This document shows, one piece after another, positions 25,938 to 35,901 of a DNA stretch of 64,000 bases. The notes below the pieces were generated by a model that made no database searches, had not been told where the DNA came from, and saw nothing but the letters and a program-made list of their open reading frames with translations. How positions within the stretch are numbered: position 1 is the first letter of the stretch; each line of letters opens with the position of its first letter. The position numbers and the translations under genes were made by a program. This stretch comes from Barnesiella sp. WM24 (GTDB lineage Bacteria > Bacteroidota > Bacteroidia > Bacteroidales > Muribaculaceae): positions 177,318 to 241,317 of the forward strand of contig NZ_SPPC01000008.1 in assembly GCF_004570975.1 (NCBI RefSeq), in the 5' to 3' direction.

Positions 25938-26627
25938 ATGAATAACGATTTTAGAAATTATGCCGTCAAGCATTTGGGCATGAACGGGCTCGCGCTTGAC
26001 CAATATATCGCTGCGACAGGAGCGGCAAATATCACTTCAAGCTATATCTCACCGACCATCATAGAGGAACGTCAGCTTAATATCGCGCAGATGGATGTGT
26101 TCTCACGCCTTATGATGGACCGCATCATATTCCTCGGCACGGAAGTCAATGACTATACGGCAAATGTCATCCAGGCGCAGCTGTTGTATCTTGACACCTC
26201 CGACCCCGGCAAGGATGTGTCCATATACATCAATTCTCCCGGTGGATCGGTATATGCTGGACTTGGCATATATGACACCATGCAGTACATCTCCAGCGAT
26301 GTTGCTACCATCTGTACAGGTATTGCCGCGTCTATGGCGGCAGTATTGCTCGTGTCGGGAGAAAAGGGAAAGCGTTTTGCCTTGCAACACTCGCGCGTGA
26401 TGATTCACCAGCCAATGGGCGGCGCGCAGGGGCAGGCATCTGATATTGAAATCACCGCACGTGAGATACAGAAGCTTAAAAAGGAGCTTTATACCATAAT
26501 CGCCAATCATTCCGGCCAGCCGTTTGAGAAAGTCGAGCGCGACTCTGACCGCGACTACTGGATGACCGCCGAAGAGGCAAAGCAATACGGAATGATCGAT
26601 AACGTACTTGTAAAAGCCAACAGATAA
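25938..26627 (+). CDS. clpP: ATP-dependent Clp protease proteolytic subunit
   Basis: A 229-residue ClpP. The catalytic Ser lies in [14 protein letters not shown], the His in [14 protein letters not shown], and the Asp in [14 protein letters not shown], giving a complete triad. The N-terminal extension of about 30 residues before the conserved [20 protein letters not shown] region may include a propeptide. It assembles into a barrel-shaped peptidase fed by the ClpX unfoldase encoded 16 bases downstream. Confidence 0.97.
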   Translation: MNNDFRNYAVKHLGMNGLALDQYIAATGAANITSSYISPTIIEERQLNIAQMDVFSRLMMDRIIFLGTEVNDYTANVIQAQLLYLDTSDPGKDVSIYINSPGGSVYAGLGIYDTMQYISSDVATICTGIAASMAAVLLVSGEKGKRFALQHSRVMIHQPMGGAQGQASDIEITAREIQKLKKELYTIIANHSGQPFEKVERDSDRDYWMTAEEAKQYGMIDNVLVKANR

Positions 26628-26643
26628 TCGACAGAAACAGATT

Positions 26644-27888
26644 ATGGCAAAGAAAAAGACAGAGCAGGCAATATGTTCGTTTTGTGGACGTCCCGCCGAC
26701 ATGGTTGATGTACTCGTGCCGTCGGCAGGATTGTCCGGTATCTATATTTGCTCTGAATGTGTGGACACCATATCAGGCATCCTACACGATTATAAAGAGC
26801 AGGCGAAGGACGGCGAGCCCACCAGAATGGACTCTGTGCCTAAGCCTAAAGAGATATATGACTACCTCAATCAGTATGTTATAGGGCAGGATGAAGCCAA
26901 GAAATATCTTTCCGTGGCTGTCTACAATCACTATAAGCGACTTTCCCAGGATAAAGACGATGATGTCGATATCGAGAAAAGCAATGTGATTCTCGTAGGG
27001 CCTACAGGTACGGGAAAGACCCTTCTTGCCAAGACCATCGCGAGGATGCTTGACGTGCCGTTCACCATTGTGGACGCCACCGTCCTGACTCAGGCGGGAT
27101 ATGTAGGGGAAGACATCGAGAGTCTTTTGACCCGACTCCTGCAAGTCGCTGATTATGATGTTGCGAAGGCTGAAAAGGGTATCGTCTTCATTGATGAAAT
27201 AGACAAGATTGCCCGCAAAGGCGACAATCCGTCGATTACACGCGATGTAAGCGGAGAAGGTGTGCAGCAAGGTTTGCTGAAGCTTCTTGAAGGCTCGGTG
27301 GTGAATGTGCCGCCGCAGGGAGGCAGAAAGCATCCGGAACAGCGCATGATTCCTGTCGACACAAAAAACATCCTGTTTATATGTGGCGGTGCTTTTGACG
27401 GAATAGAGCAGAAAATAGCCCACAGACTCAATACTCATGTGGTAGGATATTCAACCGACCCCGCAAGGCAGCGTGTGCAACGGGAGAATTATCTTAAATT
27501 TGTAGCTCCTCAGGATTTGAAGTCGTTCGGGCTTATTCCGGAGATAATAGGGCGTCTGCCCATACTTACCAATCTTGAGCCGCTTGACCGCGATGCCCTG
27601 CGACGAGTGCTTACGGAGCCTAAAAATGCAATTGTGCGTCAATACGAAAAACTCTTTGCAATGGACGGAGTGAAACTCACTTTCGCGCCTGAGGCTCTTG
27701 ACCTTATTGTTGACAAGGCAATTGAGTATAAACTCGGGGCAAGAGGATTGCGCTCTATAGTGGAGACTATAATGATTGACTCTATGTTTGATGTTCCGTC
27801 TTCCGGAGTAGAAACCTTTACGGTCACTCGGGAGTACGCATTGGAAAAATTACAAAAAGCTAATTTTGAGATAAATAAGACAGAATAA
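26644..27888 (+). CDS. clpX: ATP-dependent Clp protease ATPase subunit ClpX
   Basis: A 414-residue AAA+ unfoldase. The N-terminal C4 zinc-binding domain has [10 protein letters not shown] and YICSECVDT. Walker A is [15 protein letters not shown] (about residues 120-130), Walker B is [15 protein letters not shown], and GYVGEDIES and the sensor-2 stretch [11 protein letters not shown] are present. It recognises, unfolds and translocates substrates into ClpP. It is 16 bases after clpP and 35 bases before recQ. Confidence 0.98.
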   Translation: MAKKKTEQAICSFCGRPADMVDVLVPSAGLSGIYICSECVDTISGILHDYKEQAKDGEPTRMDSVPKPKEIYDYLNQYVIGQDEAKKYLSVAVYNHYKRLSQDKDDDVDIEKSNVILVGPTGTGKTLLAKTIARMLDVPFTIVDATVLTQAGYVGEDIESLLTRLLQVADYDVAKAEKGIVFIDEIDKIARKGDNPSITRDVSGEGVQQGLLKLLEGSVVNVPPQGGRKHPEQRMIPVDTKNILFICGGAFDGIEQKIAHRLNTHVVGYSTDPARQRVQRENYLKFVAPQDLKSFGLIPEIIGRLPILTNLEPLDRDALRRVLTEPKNAIVRQYEKLFAMDGVKLTFAPEALDLIVDKAIEYKLGARGLRSIVETIMIDSMFDVPSSGVETFTVTREYALEKLQKANFEINKTE

Positions 27889-27923
27889 TTAATATTGCAT
27901 AAAAGACTTGGATTAAAAACCTT

Positions 27924-30110
27924 ATGACCATGGCAAAGAACCCCGTACTTATCGAGGAGTTGAAAAAGCACTTCGGATTTGATACCTTTAAAGGTAATCA
28001 GGAAGCGATTATTTCCAGCCTGCTCGCCGGAAACGACACTTTTGTATTGATGCCTACAGGAGGAGGAAAGTCGCTGTGCTATCAGTTGCCTGCGCTCATG
28101 ATGGAGGGCACCGCGATTGTCATATCGCCGCTCATTGCGCTGATGAAAAATCAGGTTGATGCCATGCGCAATTTCAGCGAAGATGACAATGTGGCCCATT
28201 TTCTCAATTCGTCGCTTAACAAGACGGCGATTGACCAGGTCAAAAGTGATATTCTTGCCAAAAAGACCAAGTTGCTCTATGTCGCGCCCGAGTCACTGAC
28301 CAAGGAAGAGAATATTGAATTTCTCAAAACCGTGCCTATCTCGTTTTATGCCGTAGACGAAGCTCATTGTATATCGGAGTGGGGACATGATTTCCGCCCG
28401 GAATACCGTCGCATACGTCCGATTATAAACGAGATAAGCCGCCGTCCGGTGATTGCGCTTACCGCTACAGCCACCCCCAAGGTGCAGCATGACATACAGA
28501 AAAACCTTGGCATGCAGTCGGCTACTGTGTTCAAATCTTCCTTTAACCGTAAGAACCTCTATTATGAGGTGCGTCCAAAAACGGCAAATATCGACCGTGA
28601 CATCATAAAATTCATTAAGTCGCAGGAAGGAAAGAGCGGCATAATATATTGCCTGAGCCGCAAGAAGGTTGAAGAGCTTGCGGAAATTCTAAAGGTCAAT
28701 AACATAAGGGCTCTTGCCTATCATGCCGGGATGGATAGCGCCACACGCTCTGAAAATCAGGATGCATTCCTGATGGAAAAGGTGGATGTGATTGTGGCGA
28801 CAATAGCCTTTGGCATGGGAATAGACAAGCCCGACGTGAGGTTTGTGATTCATTACGATATACCCAAGTCTCTTGAAGGATACTATCAGGAGACGGGACG
28901 TGCCGGGCGTGACGGCGGAGAGGGCAGATGCATCGCGTTCTATCAGAACAAAGACTTGGTGAAGATGGAAAAATTCATGCAAGGCAAACCGCTTGCCGAG
29001 CAGGAGATTGGCCGTCAGCTTCTGATGGAGACGGCAGCTTATGCCGAGTCTTCGGTGTGTCGCCGCAAGTCGTTGCTGCATTATTTTGGTGAAGAATATC
29101 TTGAAGATAACTGTGGAAATTGTGACAATTGTCTAAATCCTAAAAAACAAGTGGAAGCTAAAGATGAATTATGTGCGGTAATCGAGACTGTCACCGCTCT
29201 AAAAGAAAAATTCAAGGCTGAGCAAGTGATTGATGTGATGCTTGGCAAAAACACGGCAACAGTGAAATCTTACAACCAGGATGAGCTTGAGGTGTTCGGT
29301 TGTCTGCAAGGTTCTGATGCAAGAACCATTAATACCGTAATCCGCCAGGCGATAATTGCCGGCTATCTTGACCGGGATATTGAAAATTTCGGGTTGTTGA
29401 AGATTACAAAAAAAGGAAAGGATTATTATAAAAAACCTGTTTCATTTAAGATTGTTGAAGATAACGACTTCAGTGAAGATGAAGAGGAGATGGTTGTAAA
29501 AAGCGGGGCTGCCTGTGCTGTTGACCCGGAGCTTTACAATATACTCAAGGATCTTCGCAAGAAGCTTGCTAAAAAGCTGGAGTTGCCGACTTATGTTATC
29601 TTTCAGGATCCTTCGCTTGAAGCGATGGCGACGACCTATCCTGTCACGCTGGAAGAACTTCAGAATATTCCAGGTGTCGGAGCCGGAAAGGCAAAGCGTT
29701 ATGGAGAAGATTTCATAAAGGTCATAAAGACCCATGTTGAAGAAAACGAGATTGAGCGTCCTGAGGATCTGAGAGTAAGAAGCGTTGCTAACAAAAGCAA
29801 ACTTAAAATCTCTATTATCCAGGGAATTGACCGAAAGATAGCACTTGATGCGCTTGCCGAAAGCAAAGGGCTTGAATTTAGCGAATTGCTTGATGAAATC
29901 GAGGCTATTGTATATTCGGGTACCAAAATAAGCATTGACTATTTCCTTGACGAAATTATGGATGAAGACCGTCAGCTCGACCTGTTTGACTATTTCAAAG
30001 AGAGCGAGAGCGATGACCTTCAGGAAGCAATCAACGAGCTTGGCAACGAGTTCTCGGAAGAGGAGATAAGGCTTATGCGTATCAAATTCTTGTCAGAAAT
30101 GGGCAATTGA
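27924..30110 (+). CDS. recQ: ATP-dependent DNA helicase RecQ
   Basis: A 728-residue RecQ helicase. Walker A is MPTGGGKSLCYQLPA (about residues 47-55), the DEAH box is AVDEAHCISEWGHDFRPEYR, and motif VI is YYQETGRAGRDGGEG. The RecQ-C zinc region has CRRKSLLHYFGEEYLEDNCG and NCDNC. A winged-helix part follows, then an HRDC-like domain near residues 530-610 (FQDPSLEAMATTYPVTLEEL) and a C-terminal extension that is longer than in E. coli. It unwinds DNA 3' to 5' in recombination and repair. It follows clpX by 35 bases and ends at a strong terminator. ATG 27930 is an alternative start. Confidence 0.96.
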   Translation: MTMAKNPVLIEELKKHFGFDTFKGNQEAIISSLLAGNDTFVLMPTGGGKSLCYQLPALMMEGTAIVISPLIALMKNQVDAMRNFSEDDNVAHFLNSSLNKTAIDQVKSDILAKKTKLLYVAPESLTKEENIEFLKTVPISFYAVDEAHCISEWGHDFRPEYRRIRPIINEISRRPVIALTATATPKVQHDIQKNLGMQSATVFKSSFNRKNLYYEVRPKTANIDRDIIKFIKSQEGKSGIIYCLSRKKVEELAEILKVNNIRALAYHAGMDSATRSENQDAFLMEKVDVIVATIAFGMGIDKPDVRFVIHYDIPKSLEGYYQETGRAGRDGGEGRCIAFYQNKDLVKMEKFMQGKPLAEQEIGRQLLMETAAYAESSVCRRKSLLHYFGEEYLEDNCGNCDNCLNPKKQVEAKDELCAVIETVTALKEKFKAEQVIDVMLGKNTATVKSYNQDELEVFGCLQGSDARTINTVIRQAIIAGYLDRDIENFGLLKITKKGKDYYKKPVSFKIVEDNDFSEDEEEMVVKSGAACAVDPELYNILKDLRKKLAKKLELPTYVIFQDPSLEAMATTYPVTLEELQNIPGVGAGKAKRYGEDFIKVIKTHVEENEIERPEDLRVRSVANKSKLKISIIQGIDRKIALDALAESKGLEFSELLDEIEAIVYSGTKISIDYFLDEIMDEDRQLDLFDYFKESESDDLQEAINELGNEFSEEEIRLMRIKFLSEMGN

Positions 30111-30132
30111 CATTCGTTATAAACCATATCAT

Positions 30133-30187
30133 AACATACACTTTTGCTTGAAAGACAAGGTTCTTCTCAACAAAAGTGTATGTTTTT
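30133..30187 (+). terminator. Terminator after recQ
   Basis: A 14-bp perfect stem (30133-30146 with 30171-30184), loop 24 bases, with T-rich 3' end. It separates recQ from the purU promoter. Confidence 0.83.
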
Positions 30188-30207
30188 GTATATAAATGTG
30201 TCATTTT

Positions 30208-30239
30208 ATTGCTAAATCACTCGTAAATGAGTATATTTG
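30208..30239 (+). promoter_or_regulatory. Promoter of the purU-his cluster
   Basis: ATTG (30208-30211), 20 bases, TATATTTG (30232-30239). It is 25 bases before the purU ATG, and it lies inside the longer reading of that ORF, which supports the shorter start. Confidence 0.75.
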
Positions 30240-30264
30240 CAGAACAAACGCAGTTGTTGCAAAC

Positions 30265-31134
30265 ATGGAACAAAAACAGAGAAATACAGCCATACTACTC
30301 ATGCACTGCCCTGATCAGCCAGGTATCATCGCAGTGATAACAGAGTTCATTAATGTCAATGGTGGAAACATTGTCTATCTTGACCAGTATGTAGACCGTG
30401 TAAACGGTGTCTTTTACATGAGAGTGGAGTGGGAGCTTGATAATTTTATCATTCCGAAAGAAAAGATAGACGAGTATTTCAAGGTACTTTATGCGCAGCG
30501 ATACAATCTAAGCTATTCGTTGAAATTTTCTGATAAGAAACAGCGTATGGCGATTTTTGTCAGCAAAATGTCTCACTGTCTTTACGACATACTCGCGAGA
30601 TATATCTCAGGAGAGTGGGAGGTCGAGATACCTGTGATAATAAGCAACCACCCCGATCTTGCGGTAGTGGCGCAGCAGTTTAACATACCCTTTGAAGTCA
30701 TTCCGATCACTAAAGACAACAAGTCGGAAATGGAGGCAAAAGAGTTTGAGATTCTTGACTCTTACAATGTCGATTTTATTGTGCTTGCACGTTATATGCA
30801 AGTGCTGTCGGAAGACTTTATAAACCGCTACCCACACCACATCATAAATATTCATCACTCCTTCCTGCCGGCATTTGTAGGGGCGAAGCCGTATCACGCT
30901 GCCTATGACAGGGGCGTGAAGCTAATAGGGGCGACAAGTCATTATGTGACCCCCGACCTTGATGCCGGTCCAATCATCGAACAGGATATCACACGAGTGA
31001 CACACAAGGATACGATTGCCGATCTTGTAAAGAAAGGGCGTGACCTTGAGAAGATTGTGCTTTCACGTGCAGTGGAGAAGCACATACAGCGTAAAATCCT
31101 TACATACAATAACAAGACTATCGTATTCAGCTAA
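30265..31134 (+). CDS. purU: Formyltetrahydrofolate deformylase
   Basis: A 289-residue protein with an N-terminal ACT domain (NTAILLMHCPDQPGIIAVIT) and a C-terminal formyltransferase-like domain: ISNHPDLAVVAQQFNIPFEV, FIVLARYMQVLSEDFINRYP, NIHHSFLPAFVGAKPYHAAY and GATSHYVTPDLDAGPIIEQD, with the catalytic Asn/His/Asp set. It hydrolyses 10-formyl-THF to formate and THF, feeding PurT or balancing one-carbon pools. ATG 30265 is chosen over 30196 because a promoter covers the longer start. It lies 6 bases before hisH, so it shares the his transcript; both pathways meet at AICAR and one-carbon metabolism. Confidence 0.95.
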   Translation: MEQKQRNTAILLMHCPDQPGIIAVITEFINVNGGNIVYLDQYVDRVNGVFYMRVEWELDNFIIPKEKIDEYFKVLYAQRYNLSYSLKFSDKKQRMAIFVSKMSHCLYDILARYISGEWEVEIPVIISNHPDLAVVAQQFNIPFEVIPITKDNKSEMEAKEFEILDSYNVDFIVLARYMQVLSEDFINRYPHHIINIHHSFLPAFVGAKPYHAAYDRGVKLIGATSHYVTPDLDAGPIIEQDITRVTHKDTIADLVKKGRDLEKIVLSRAVEKHIQRKILTYNNKTIVFS

Positions 31135-31140
31135 ATAATA

Positions 31141-31731
31141 ATGGGTGTCGCTATCATAAAGTATAATGCCGGCAATAACTTTTCAGTGCTTTGCTCCCTG
31201 CGCCGACTCGGAGTGGAAGCGACAGTTACTGATGATGCCGACAAGATAAGACGCGCCGAAAAGGTGATTTTCCCGGGAGTTGGAGAAGCCTCGTCGGCAA
31301 TGTCTTATCTTAGGGCTACAGGCCTTGACCAGTTGATAAAATCGCTTCAACAGCCGGTACTTGGCATATGTATCGGTCAGCAGCTGCTCTGCCGTCACTC
31401 TATGGAGGGCGACACAGAATGTCTTGGCGTGTTTGATGCCGAAGTGCGGCGCTTCCCTGATTTCGAGGGCATGAAAATCCCTCACATGGGGTGGAATACG
31501 GTCTCGTCCATGTCGCCTAATGGCGTCATAACTCCTGAGACCGACAATTCATTTGTCTATTACGTTCACAGTTATTATGTGCCTGTATGTGACTTGACCA
31601 CAGCCGTTACCGACTATATCGTGCCGTTCAGTGCCGCGATGCGTAAGGATAATTTCTATTCCACACAGTTTCATCCTGAAAAGAGTGGCGACACCGGTGA
31701 AGCTATAATTAAAACATTCCTTGAATTATGA
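31141..31731 (+). CDS. hisH: Imidazole glycerol phosphate synthase subunit HisH
   Basis: A 196-residue class I glutamine amidotransferase. The nucleophile elbow is LGICIGQQLLCRHS (Cys near residue 78) and the His/Glu pair is in YSTQFHPEKSGDTGEA. It supplies ammonia to HisF for the fifth step of histidine synthesis. It follows purU by 6 bases, and its stop overlaps the start of hisA by 4 bases, indicating coupling. Confidence 0.96.
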   Translation: MGVAIIKYNAGNNFSVLCSLRRLGVEATVTDDADKIRRAEKVIFPGVGEASSAMSYLRATGLDQLIKSLQQPVLGICIGQQLLCRHSMEGDTECLGVFDAEVRRFPDFEGMKIPHMGWNTVSSMSPNGVITPETDNSFVYYVHSYYVPVCDLTTAVTDYIVPFSAAMRKDNFYSTQFHPEKSGDTGEAIIKTFLEL

Positions 31732-32453
31732 TTCAGATTATCCCGGCTATCGACATAATTGACGGTAAATGTGTCCGGCTGACAAAAGGCGACTATGACA
31801 GCTCGCGTGTCTATGATGACAACCCGGTAGAGATTGCAAAGCGATTCTGCGACGCGGGATGTCGCCGGATTCATGTCGTTGATCTTGACGGGGCGAGATC
31901 CAGTCACATAGTAAACTACCGCACTCTTGAGAGTATCGCTTCAAAGACATCGCTTGACATTGATTTTGGCGGCGGGTTAAAAAGTGATGAAGATGTAAGA
32001 ATCGCGTTTGACTGCGGCGCATCGATGATAACAGGCGGCAGTGTCGCTGTAAAGTCTCCTGAATTGTTTTTGGGATGGCTTGGACGATATGGGGCACAGA
32101 AAGTCATTCTGGGCGCCGACGTTAACGGTGGTAAGGTTGCTACCGATGGATGGCTCGAACAGTCGGAACATGACTTGTTGGAATTCATAAAGGACTATTA
32201 TGAAAAAGGTATCCGACAGATAATATCTACTGATATTTCTGTTGACGGCACACTAAGCGGCCCGTCGGTTGAGATGTATCGGTCCATGATGTCGGTCTTG
32301 CCTGATGCGCGCATAATAGCCAGTGGCGGCGTAAGTTCGCTTGACGACATTATGCGGCTTGAAAATGCCGGAGTGCCGGCGGTTATCGTCGGAAAGGCGA
32401 TATATGAGGGGCGCATAACATTAAAGGATTTGGAAAGGATTGCCCTATGTTAG
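31728..32453 (+). CDS. hisA: Phosphoribosylformimino-5-aminoimidazole carboxamide ribotide isomerase
   Basis: A 241-residue TIM barrel. [20 protein letters not shown] at the N terminus carries the catalytic Asp of strand 1; [14 protein letters not shown] and [16 protein letters not shown] are the phosphate-binding loops; [20 protein letters not shown] carries the second catalytic Asp. It isomerises ProFAR to PRFAR in histidine synthesis. Its start overlaps hisH and its end overlaps hisF by 7 bases. Confidence 0.97.
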   Translation: MIQIIPAIDIIDGKCVRLTKGDYDSSRVYDDNPVEIAKRFCDAGCRRIHVVDLDGARSSHIVNYRTLESIASKTSLDIDFGGGLKSDEDVRIAFDCGASMITGGSVAVKSPELFLGWLGRYGAQKVILGADVNGGKVATDGWLEQSEHDLLEFIKDYYEKGIRQIISTDISVDGTLSGPSVEMYRSMMSVLPDARIIASGGVSSLDDIMRLENAGVPAVIVGKAIYEGRITLKDLERIALC

Positions 32454-33202
32454 CGAAACGCATAATACCCTGCCTTGATGTAAAGGATGGCAAGACGGTA
32501 AAAGGAGTGAATTTTGTTAATTTCCGTGATGCCGGTGATCCTGTCGCGCTCGGAAAGAAATACAGTGACGAAGGTGCCGACGAACTTGTGTATCTTGACA
32601 TAACGGCATCACATGAGGGCCGACGTACTTTTGTAGACCTGGTGACGAGAGTCGCTGAAAATATAAAAATCCCCTTTACGGTAGGGGGAGGCATCGGATG
32701 TGTGGAGGATGTGGAGAGGCTGCTTGACGCAGGTGCCGATAAAGTATCGGTCAATTCTTCAGCCTTACGCAATCCGCATCTTATTGACGACATTGCCTCG
32801 CGTTTTGGCTCTCAGGTGTGTGTTCTGGCAATTGATGCCCGGTTTACCGACGGAGATTGGCGATGCTATGTCAACGGAGGACGTGTCCCTACGGAAAGGC
32901 ATCTGCTTGAATGGGCAAAGGAAGGTGTGATGCGCGGAGCCGGAGAAATACTGTTTACCAGCATGGATCATGACGGCGTGAAAACCGGATTTGCCTGTGA
33001 TGTGTTATCAAGATTGTCTGATGAGCTGTCAGTGCCGGTAATCGCTTCCGGCGGTGCAGGTGCGTGCTCTCATTTTTATGATGTTTTCACTCGCGGCAAG
33101 GCTGATGCTGCGCTTGCCGCAGGCATTTTTCATTTCAATGAAATTGGAATTGCCGGTTTAAAGCAGTATCTTTATGACCGAAATATAAATGTAAGATTAT
33201 AA
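32447..33202 (+). CDS. hisF: Imidazole glycerol phosphate synthase subunit HisF
   Basis: A 251-residue TIM barrel. [20 protein letters not shown] at the start holds the catalytic Asp, [20 protein letters not shown] the phosphate loop, and [18 protein letters not shown] the second catalytic Asp region. Together with HisH it makes imidazole glycerol phosphate and AICAR. It overlaps hisA by 7 bases and is 2 bases from hisIE, so the four genes form a tight unit. Confidence 0.97.
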   Translation: MLAKRIIPCLDVKDGKTVKGVNFVNFRDAGDPVALGKKYSDEGADELVYLDITASHEGRRTFVDLVTRVAENIKIPFTVGGGIGCVEDVERLLDAGADKVSVNSSALRNPHLIDDIASRFGSQVCVLAIDARFTDGDWRCYVNGGRVPTERHLLEWAKEGVMRGAGEILFTSMDHDGVKTGFACDVLSRLSDELSVPVIASGGAGACSHFYDVFTRGKADAALAAGIFHFNEIGIAGLKQYLYDRNINVRL

Positions 33203-33204
33203 AT

Positions 33205-33804
33205 ATGGCAAACCTAAACTTTCAGAAACTTGGCGGTCTTATACCGGCTATAATTCAGGACGCGCAGACAAAAAATGTTTTGATGCTTGGTTTCATGAAC
33301 CAGGAAGCTTATGATAAGACTGTCGCCGACGGTAAGGTTACTTTTTTCAGCCGCACAAAGAACCGTCTTTGGACAAAAGGGGAGGAGAGTGGCAATTTCT
33401 TAAACGTAGTATCGATAGAAGAAGATTGCGACAACGATACCCTTCTTATAAAAGTCAGACCTGTCGGCCCGGTATGTCATAATGGCACAGACACCTGTTT
33501 CGGCACAGAAAACAAGCGGGGTATAGAATTTCTATCCTACCTTCAGGACTTTATAATAAAGCGTCATGAAGAGATGCCGGAAGATTCTTACACTACGCTC
33601 CTTTTTAAGAAAGGGCTTAACCGCATGGCTCAGAAAGTGGGAGAAGAAGCGGTAGAGACCGTTATTGAGGCGACCAATGGCTCCGATACGCGTCTCATAT
33701 ATGAAGCTTCTGACCTTATATATCACCTGATTGTGCTTTTGACCGCAAAGGGACACAGGATCGAAGAACTTTCAGCCGAACTTGCACGCCGACACAAAGT
33801 ATAA
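33205..33804 (+). CDS. hisIE: Bifunctional phosphoribosyl-AMP cyclohydrolase / phosphoribosyl-ATP pyrophosphatase
   Basis: A 199-residue fusion. Residues about 1-105 are the HisI cyclohydrolase (VLMLGFMNQEAYDKTVADGK, FFSRTKNRLWTKGEESGN, zinc-ligand region EEDCDNDTLL and GPVCHNGTDTCF). Residues about 110-199 are the HisE pyrophosphatase (GLNRMAQKVGEEAVETVIEA). They act at steps 2 and 3 of histidine synthesis. hisG, hisD, hisC and hisB are not in the window, so the pathway genes are split. Confidence 0.97.
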   Translation: MANLNFQKLGGLIPAIIQDAQTKNVLMLGFMNQEAYDKTVADGKVTFFSRTKNRLWTKGEESGNFLNVVSIEEDCDNDTLLIKVRPVGPVCHNGTDTCFGTENKRGIEFLSYLQDFIIKRHEEMPEDSYTTLLFKKGLNRMAQKVGEEAVETVIEATNGSDTRLIYEASDLIYHLIVLLTAKGHRIEELSAELARRHKV

Positions 33805-33813
33805 CACCCTGAA

Positions 33814-34494
33814 ATGAAAGTCATTGATTATAAGAATGTCGAGATTCTGCGGAAGGAGCATGTAGTCCTTAAAAACGTGAATCTTGAGGTTGAAGAAGGT
33901 GAGTTTTTATATATCATCGGCAAGGTGGGCAGTGGAAAAAGCAGCCTGCTGAAGTCAATGTATGCCGAAATCCCGGTAGAGACCGGTGAGGCTCATGTCC
34001 TGGACTATGAAATCTCTGCAATCAAGCGCAAGAAGATTCCTATGTTGCGGCGCGAAATTGGAATCGTATTTCAGGACTTCCAGCTGTTGACTGACCGTAC
34101 TGTATACGAGAATCTGCTATTTGTGCTGCAGGCGACAGGGTGGAAAAACAAGAGCGACATGGACGACCGCATTGAGGAGGTGCTTAAAGAGGTAGGCATG
34201 ATTACCAAGTCATACAAGATGCCTCATGAACTGTCAGGTGGTGAGCAGCAGCGTATTGTGATTGCGCGGGCTTTGTTGAACCGACCGAGACTTATACTCG
34301 CCGATGAGCCTACTGGCAATCTTGACCCCGCTACAGGCGAGCAGATTGTAAGGTATCTGCATCGTATAGCATCGGAAGGCACTGCTGTAATTATGGCAAC
34401 CCATAACCTTAGCCTTCTTGACACCTTTCCGGGAAAGGTGTTGCGCTGCGATGACAAGCATCTTTCTCCTATGGATGGAATTGCGTGCAATTAA
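33814..34494 (+). CDS. ABC transporter ATP-binding protein, FtsE-like
   Basis: A 226-residue ATPase with Walker [15 protein letters not shown] (about residues 37-45), signature [20 protein letters not shown], Walker [14 protein letters not shown] and the H-loop MATHNLSLL. It is closest in pattern to the FtsE/LolD subgroup. FtsE works with the membrane protein FtsX at the divisome to regulate cell-wall hydrolases. No ftsX lies next to it, a situation common in Bacteroidetes where ftsX is elsewhere. It is 9 bases after hisIE. Confidence 0.88.
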   Translation: MKVIDYKNVEILRKEHVVLKNVNLEVEEGEFLYIIGKVGSGKSSLLKSMYAEIPVETGEAHVLDYEISAIKRKKIPMLRREIGIVFQDFQLLTDRTVYENLLFVLQATGWKNKSDMDDRIEEVLKEVGMITKSYKMPHELSGGEQQRIVIARALLNRPRLILADEPTGNLDPATGEQIVRYLHRIASEGTAVIMATHNLSLLDTFPGKVLRCDDKHLSPMDGIACN

Positions 34495-34560
34495 TGTCAA
34501 TGGTTTGACGGTTTTTTATTAATTTTGCAAGAATATTTGTAATTATTAGATATAATCAGA

Positions 34561-35883
34561 ATGAAGGTTTTAAAATTTGGAGGCACTTCTGTAGGTTCAG
34601 CCCAGCGTATCAAGGAAGTAGCCGGGCTTGTAACCTCGCGTGGTAAAAACATTGTTGTATTGTCAGCTATGTCCGGTACCACCAATACTCTTGTTGAAAT
34701 ATCGGAATATCTCTACAAAAAGAACATTGACGGGGCAAAAGAGACCGTCAACCAGCTTGAATCGAAATACATGCGTACGATAGATGAGCTGTATGACACT
34801 CCTGCAGCTAAGGAAGCTGCCACTAAGGAAGTGAAGGGATGTTTCAATTACATACGTTCATTCACTAAGGATATTTTCACTCTTTTTGAAGAAAAGGAGA
34901 TTCTTGCGCAGGGTGAGCTCATGTCAACTGCCATGATGAATATATATCTTCAGGAAAAAGGTATCAACTCAGTGTTGTTGCCTGCGCTGGACTTTATGCG
35001 CACTGACAAGAATGCCGAGCCTGACACTCAATATATCCGTCAGAAGCTGAATGCTCAGATGGAGAAGCATCAGGACGCCGACATGTATATCACACAGGGC
35101 TACATTTGCCGCAATGCATATGGCGAGATTGACAATCTGCAGCGTGGGGGAAGCGATTACACCGCTTCGCTTATAGGCGCGGCAATCAACGCTGATGAAA
35201 TCGAAATCTGGACCGACATCGACGGTATGCATAACAACGATCCCCGATTTGTAGAGGGAACACAACCTGTTAAGGAACTTCACTTTGAAGAAGCTGCCGA
35301 GCTTGCCTATTTTGGCGCGAAGATTCTTCATCCTACATGTATTCTTCCTGCGAAGCTAAATAACATACCTGTAAGATTGCTTAACACCATGCAGCCTGAC
35401 GCAGCCGGGACTTTGATTCATAATATACAGGATCCGCGAAAGATTAAGGCTGTTGCGGCTAAAGACAATATCACGGCAATAAAAATCAAGTCGGGCAGGA
35501 TGCTGCTCGCTTACGGTTTCCTGCGCAAGGTATTTGAAGTCTTTGAGACCCACCAGACTCCTATTGACATGATTGCCACCTCGGAGGTAGGAGTGTCGCT
35601 TACTATTGATAATGAGCGCAATCTCAATCACATACTTGATGATTTGCGCAAATTTGGCACTGTGACAATTGACCGTGACATGGTTATAATCTGTGTCGTA
35701 GGTGATTTGGAATGGCAGAACCGTGGTTTTGAAGCCGAGGCTCTTGATGCGCTTAAAGAAATTCCGGTGCGCATGATTTCTTATGGCGGCAGTAATTATA
35801 ATATATCTTTCCTTGTAAGAAAGGAAGATAAGGTGAAAGCGCTCAACTTGTTAAGCGACAGATTGTTTAAACATAAGGTTTAA
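34561..35883 (+). CDS. lysC: Aspartate kinase
   Basis: A 440-residue monofunctional aspartokinase. KVLKFGGTSVGSAQRIKEVA opens the kinase domain, GYICRNAYGEIDNLQRGGSD and YTASLIGAAINADEIEIWTD bind substrate and nucleotide, and two ACT-type domains follow from about residue 300, with the feedback segment IDMIATSEVGVSLTIDN. It makes aspartyl phosphate, the first step to lysine, threonine and methionine. It sits 18 bases before lysA, so it is probably the lysine-sensitive enzyme. A TAATTTTG word at 34520-34527 may be its own -7 box. Confidence 0.95.
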   Translation: MKVLKFGGTSVGSAQRIKEVAGLVTSRGKNIVVLSAMSGTTNTLVEISEYLYKKNIDGAKETVNQLESKYMRTIDELYDTPAAKEAATKEVKGCFNYIRSFTKDIFTLFEEKEILAQGELMSTAMMNIYLQEKGINSVLLPALDFMRTDKNAEPDTQYIRQKLNAQMEKHQDADMYITQGYICRNAYGEIDNLQRGGSDYTASLIGAAINADEIEIWTDIDGMHNNDPRFVEGTQPVKELHFEEAAELAYFGAKILHPTCILPAKLNNIPVRLLNTMQPDAAGTLIHNIQDPRKIKAVAAKDNITAIKIKSGRMLLAYGFLRKVFEVFETHQTPIDMIATSEVGVSLTIDNERNLNHILDDLRKFGTVTIDRDMVIICVVGDLEWQNRGFEAEALDALKEIPVRMISYGGSNYNISFLVRKEDKVKALNLLSDRLFKHKV

Positions 35884-35901
35884 CGCTTAATTTAGGATAA
35901 G

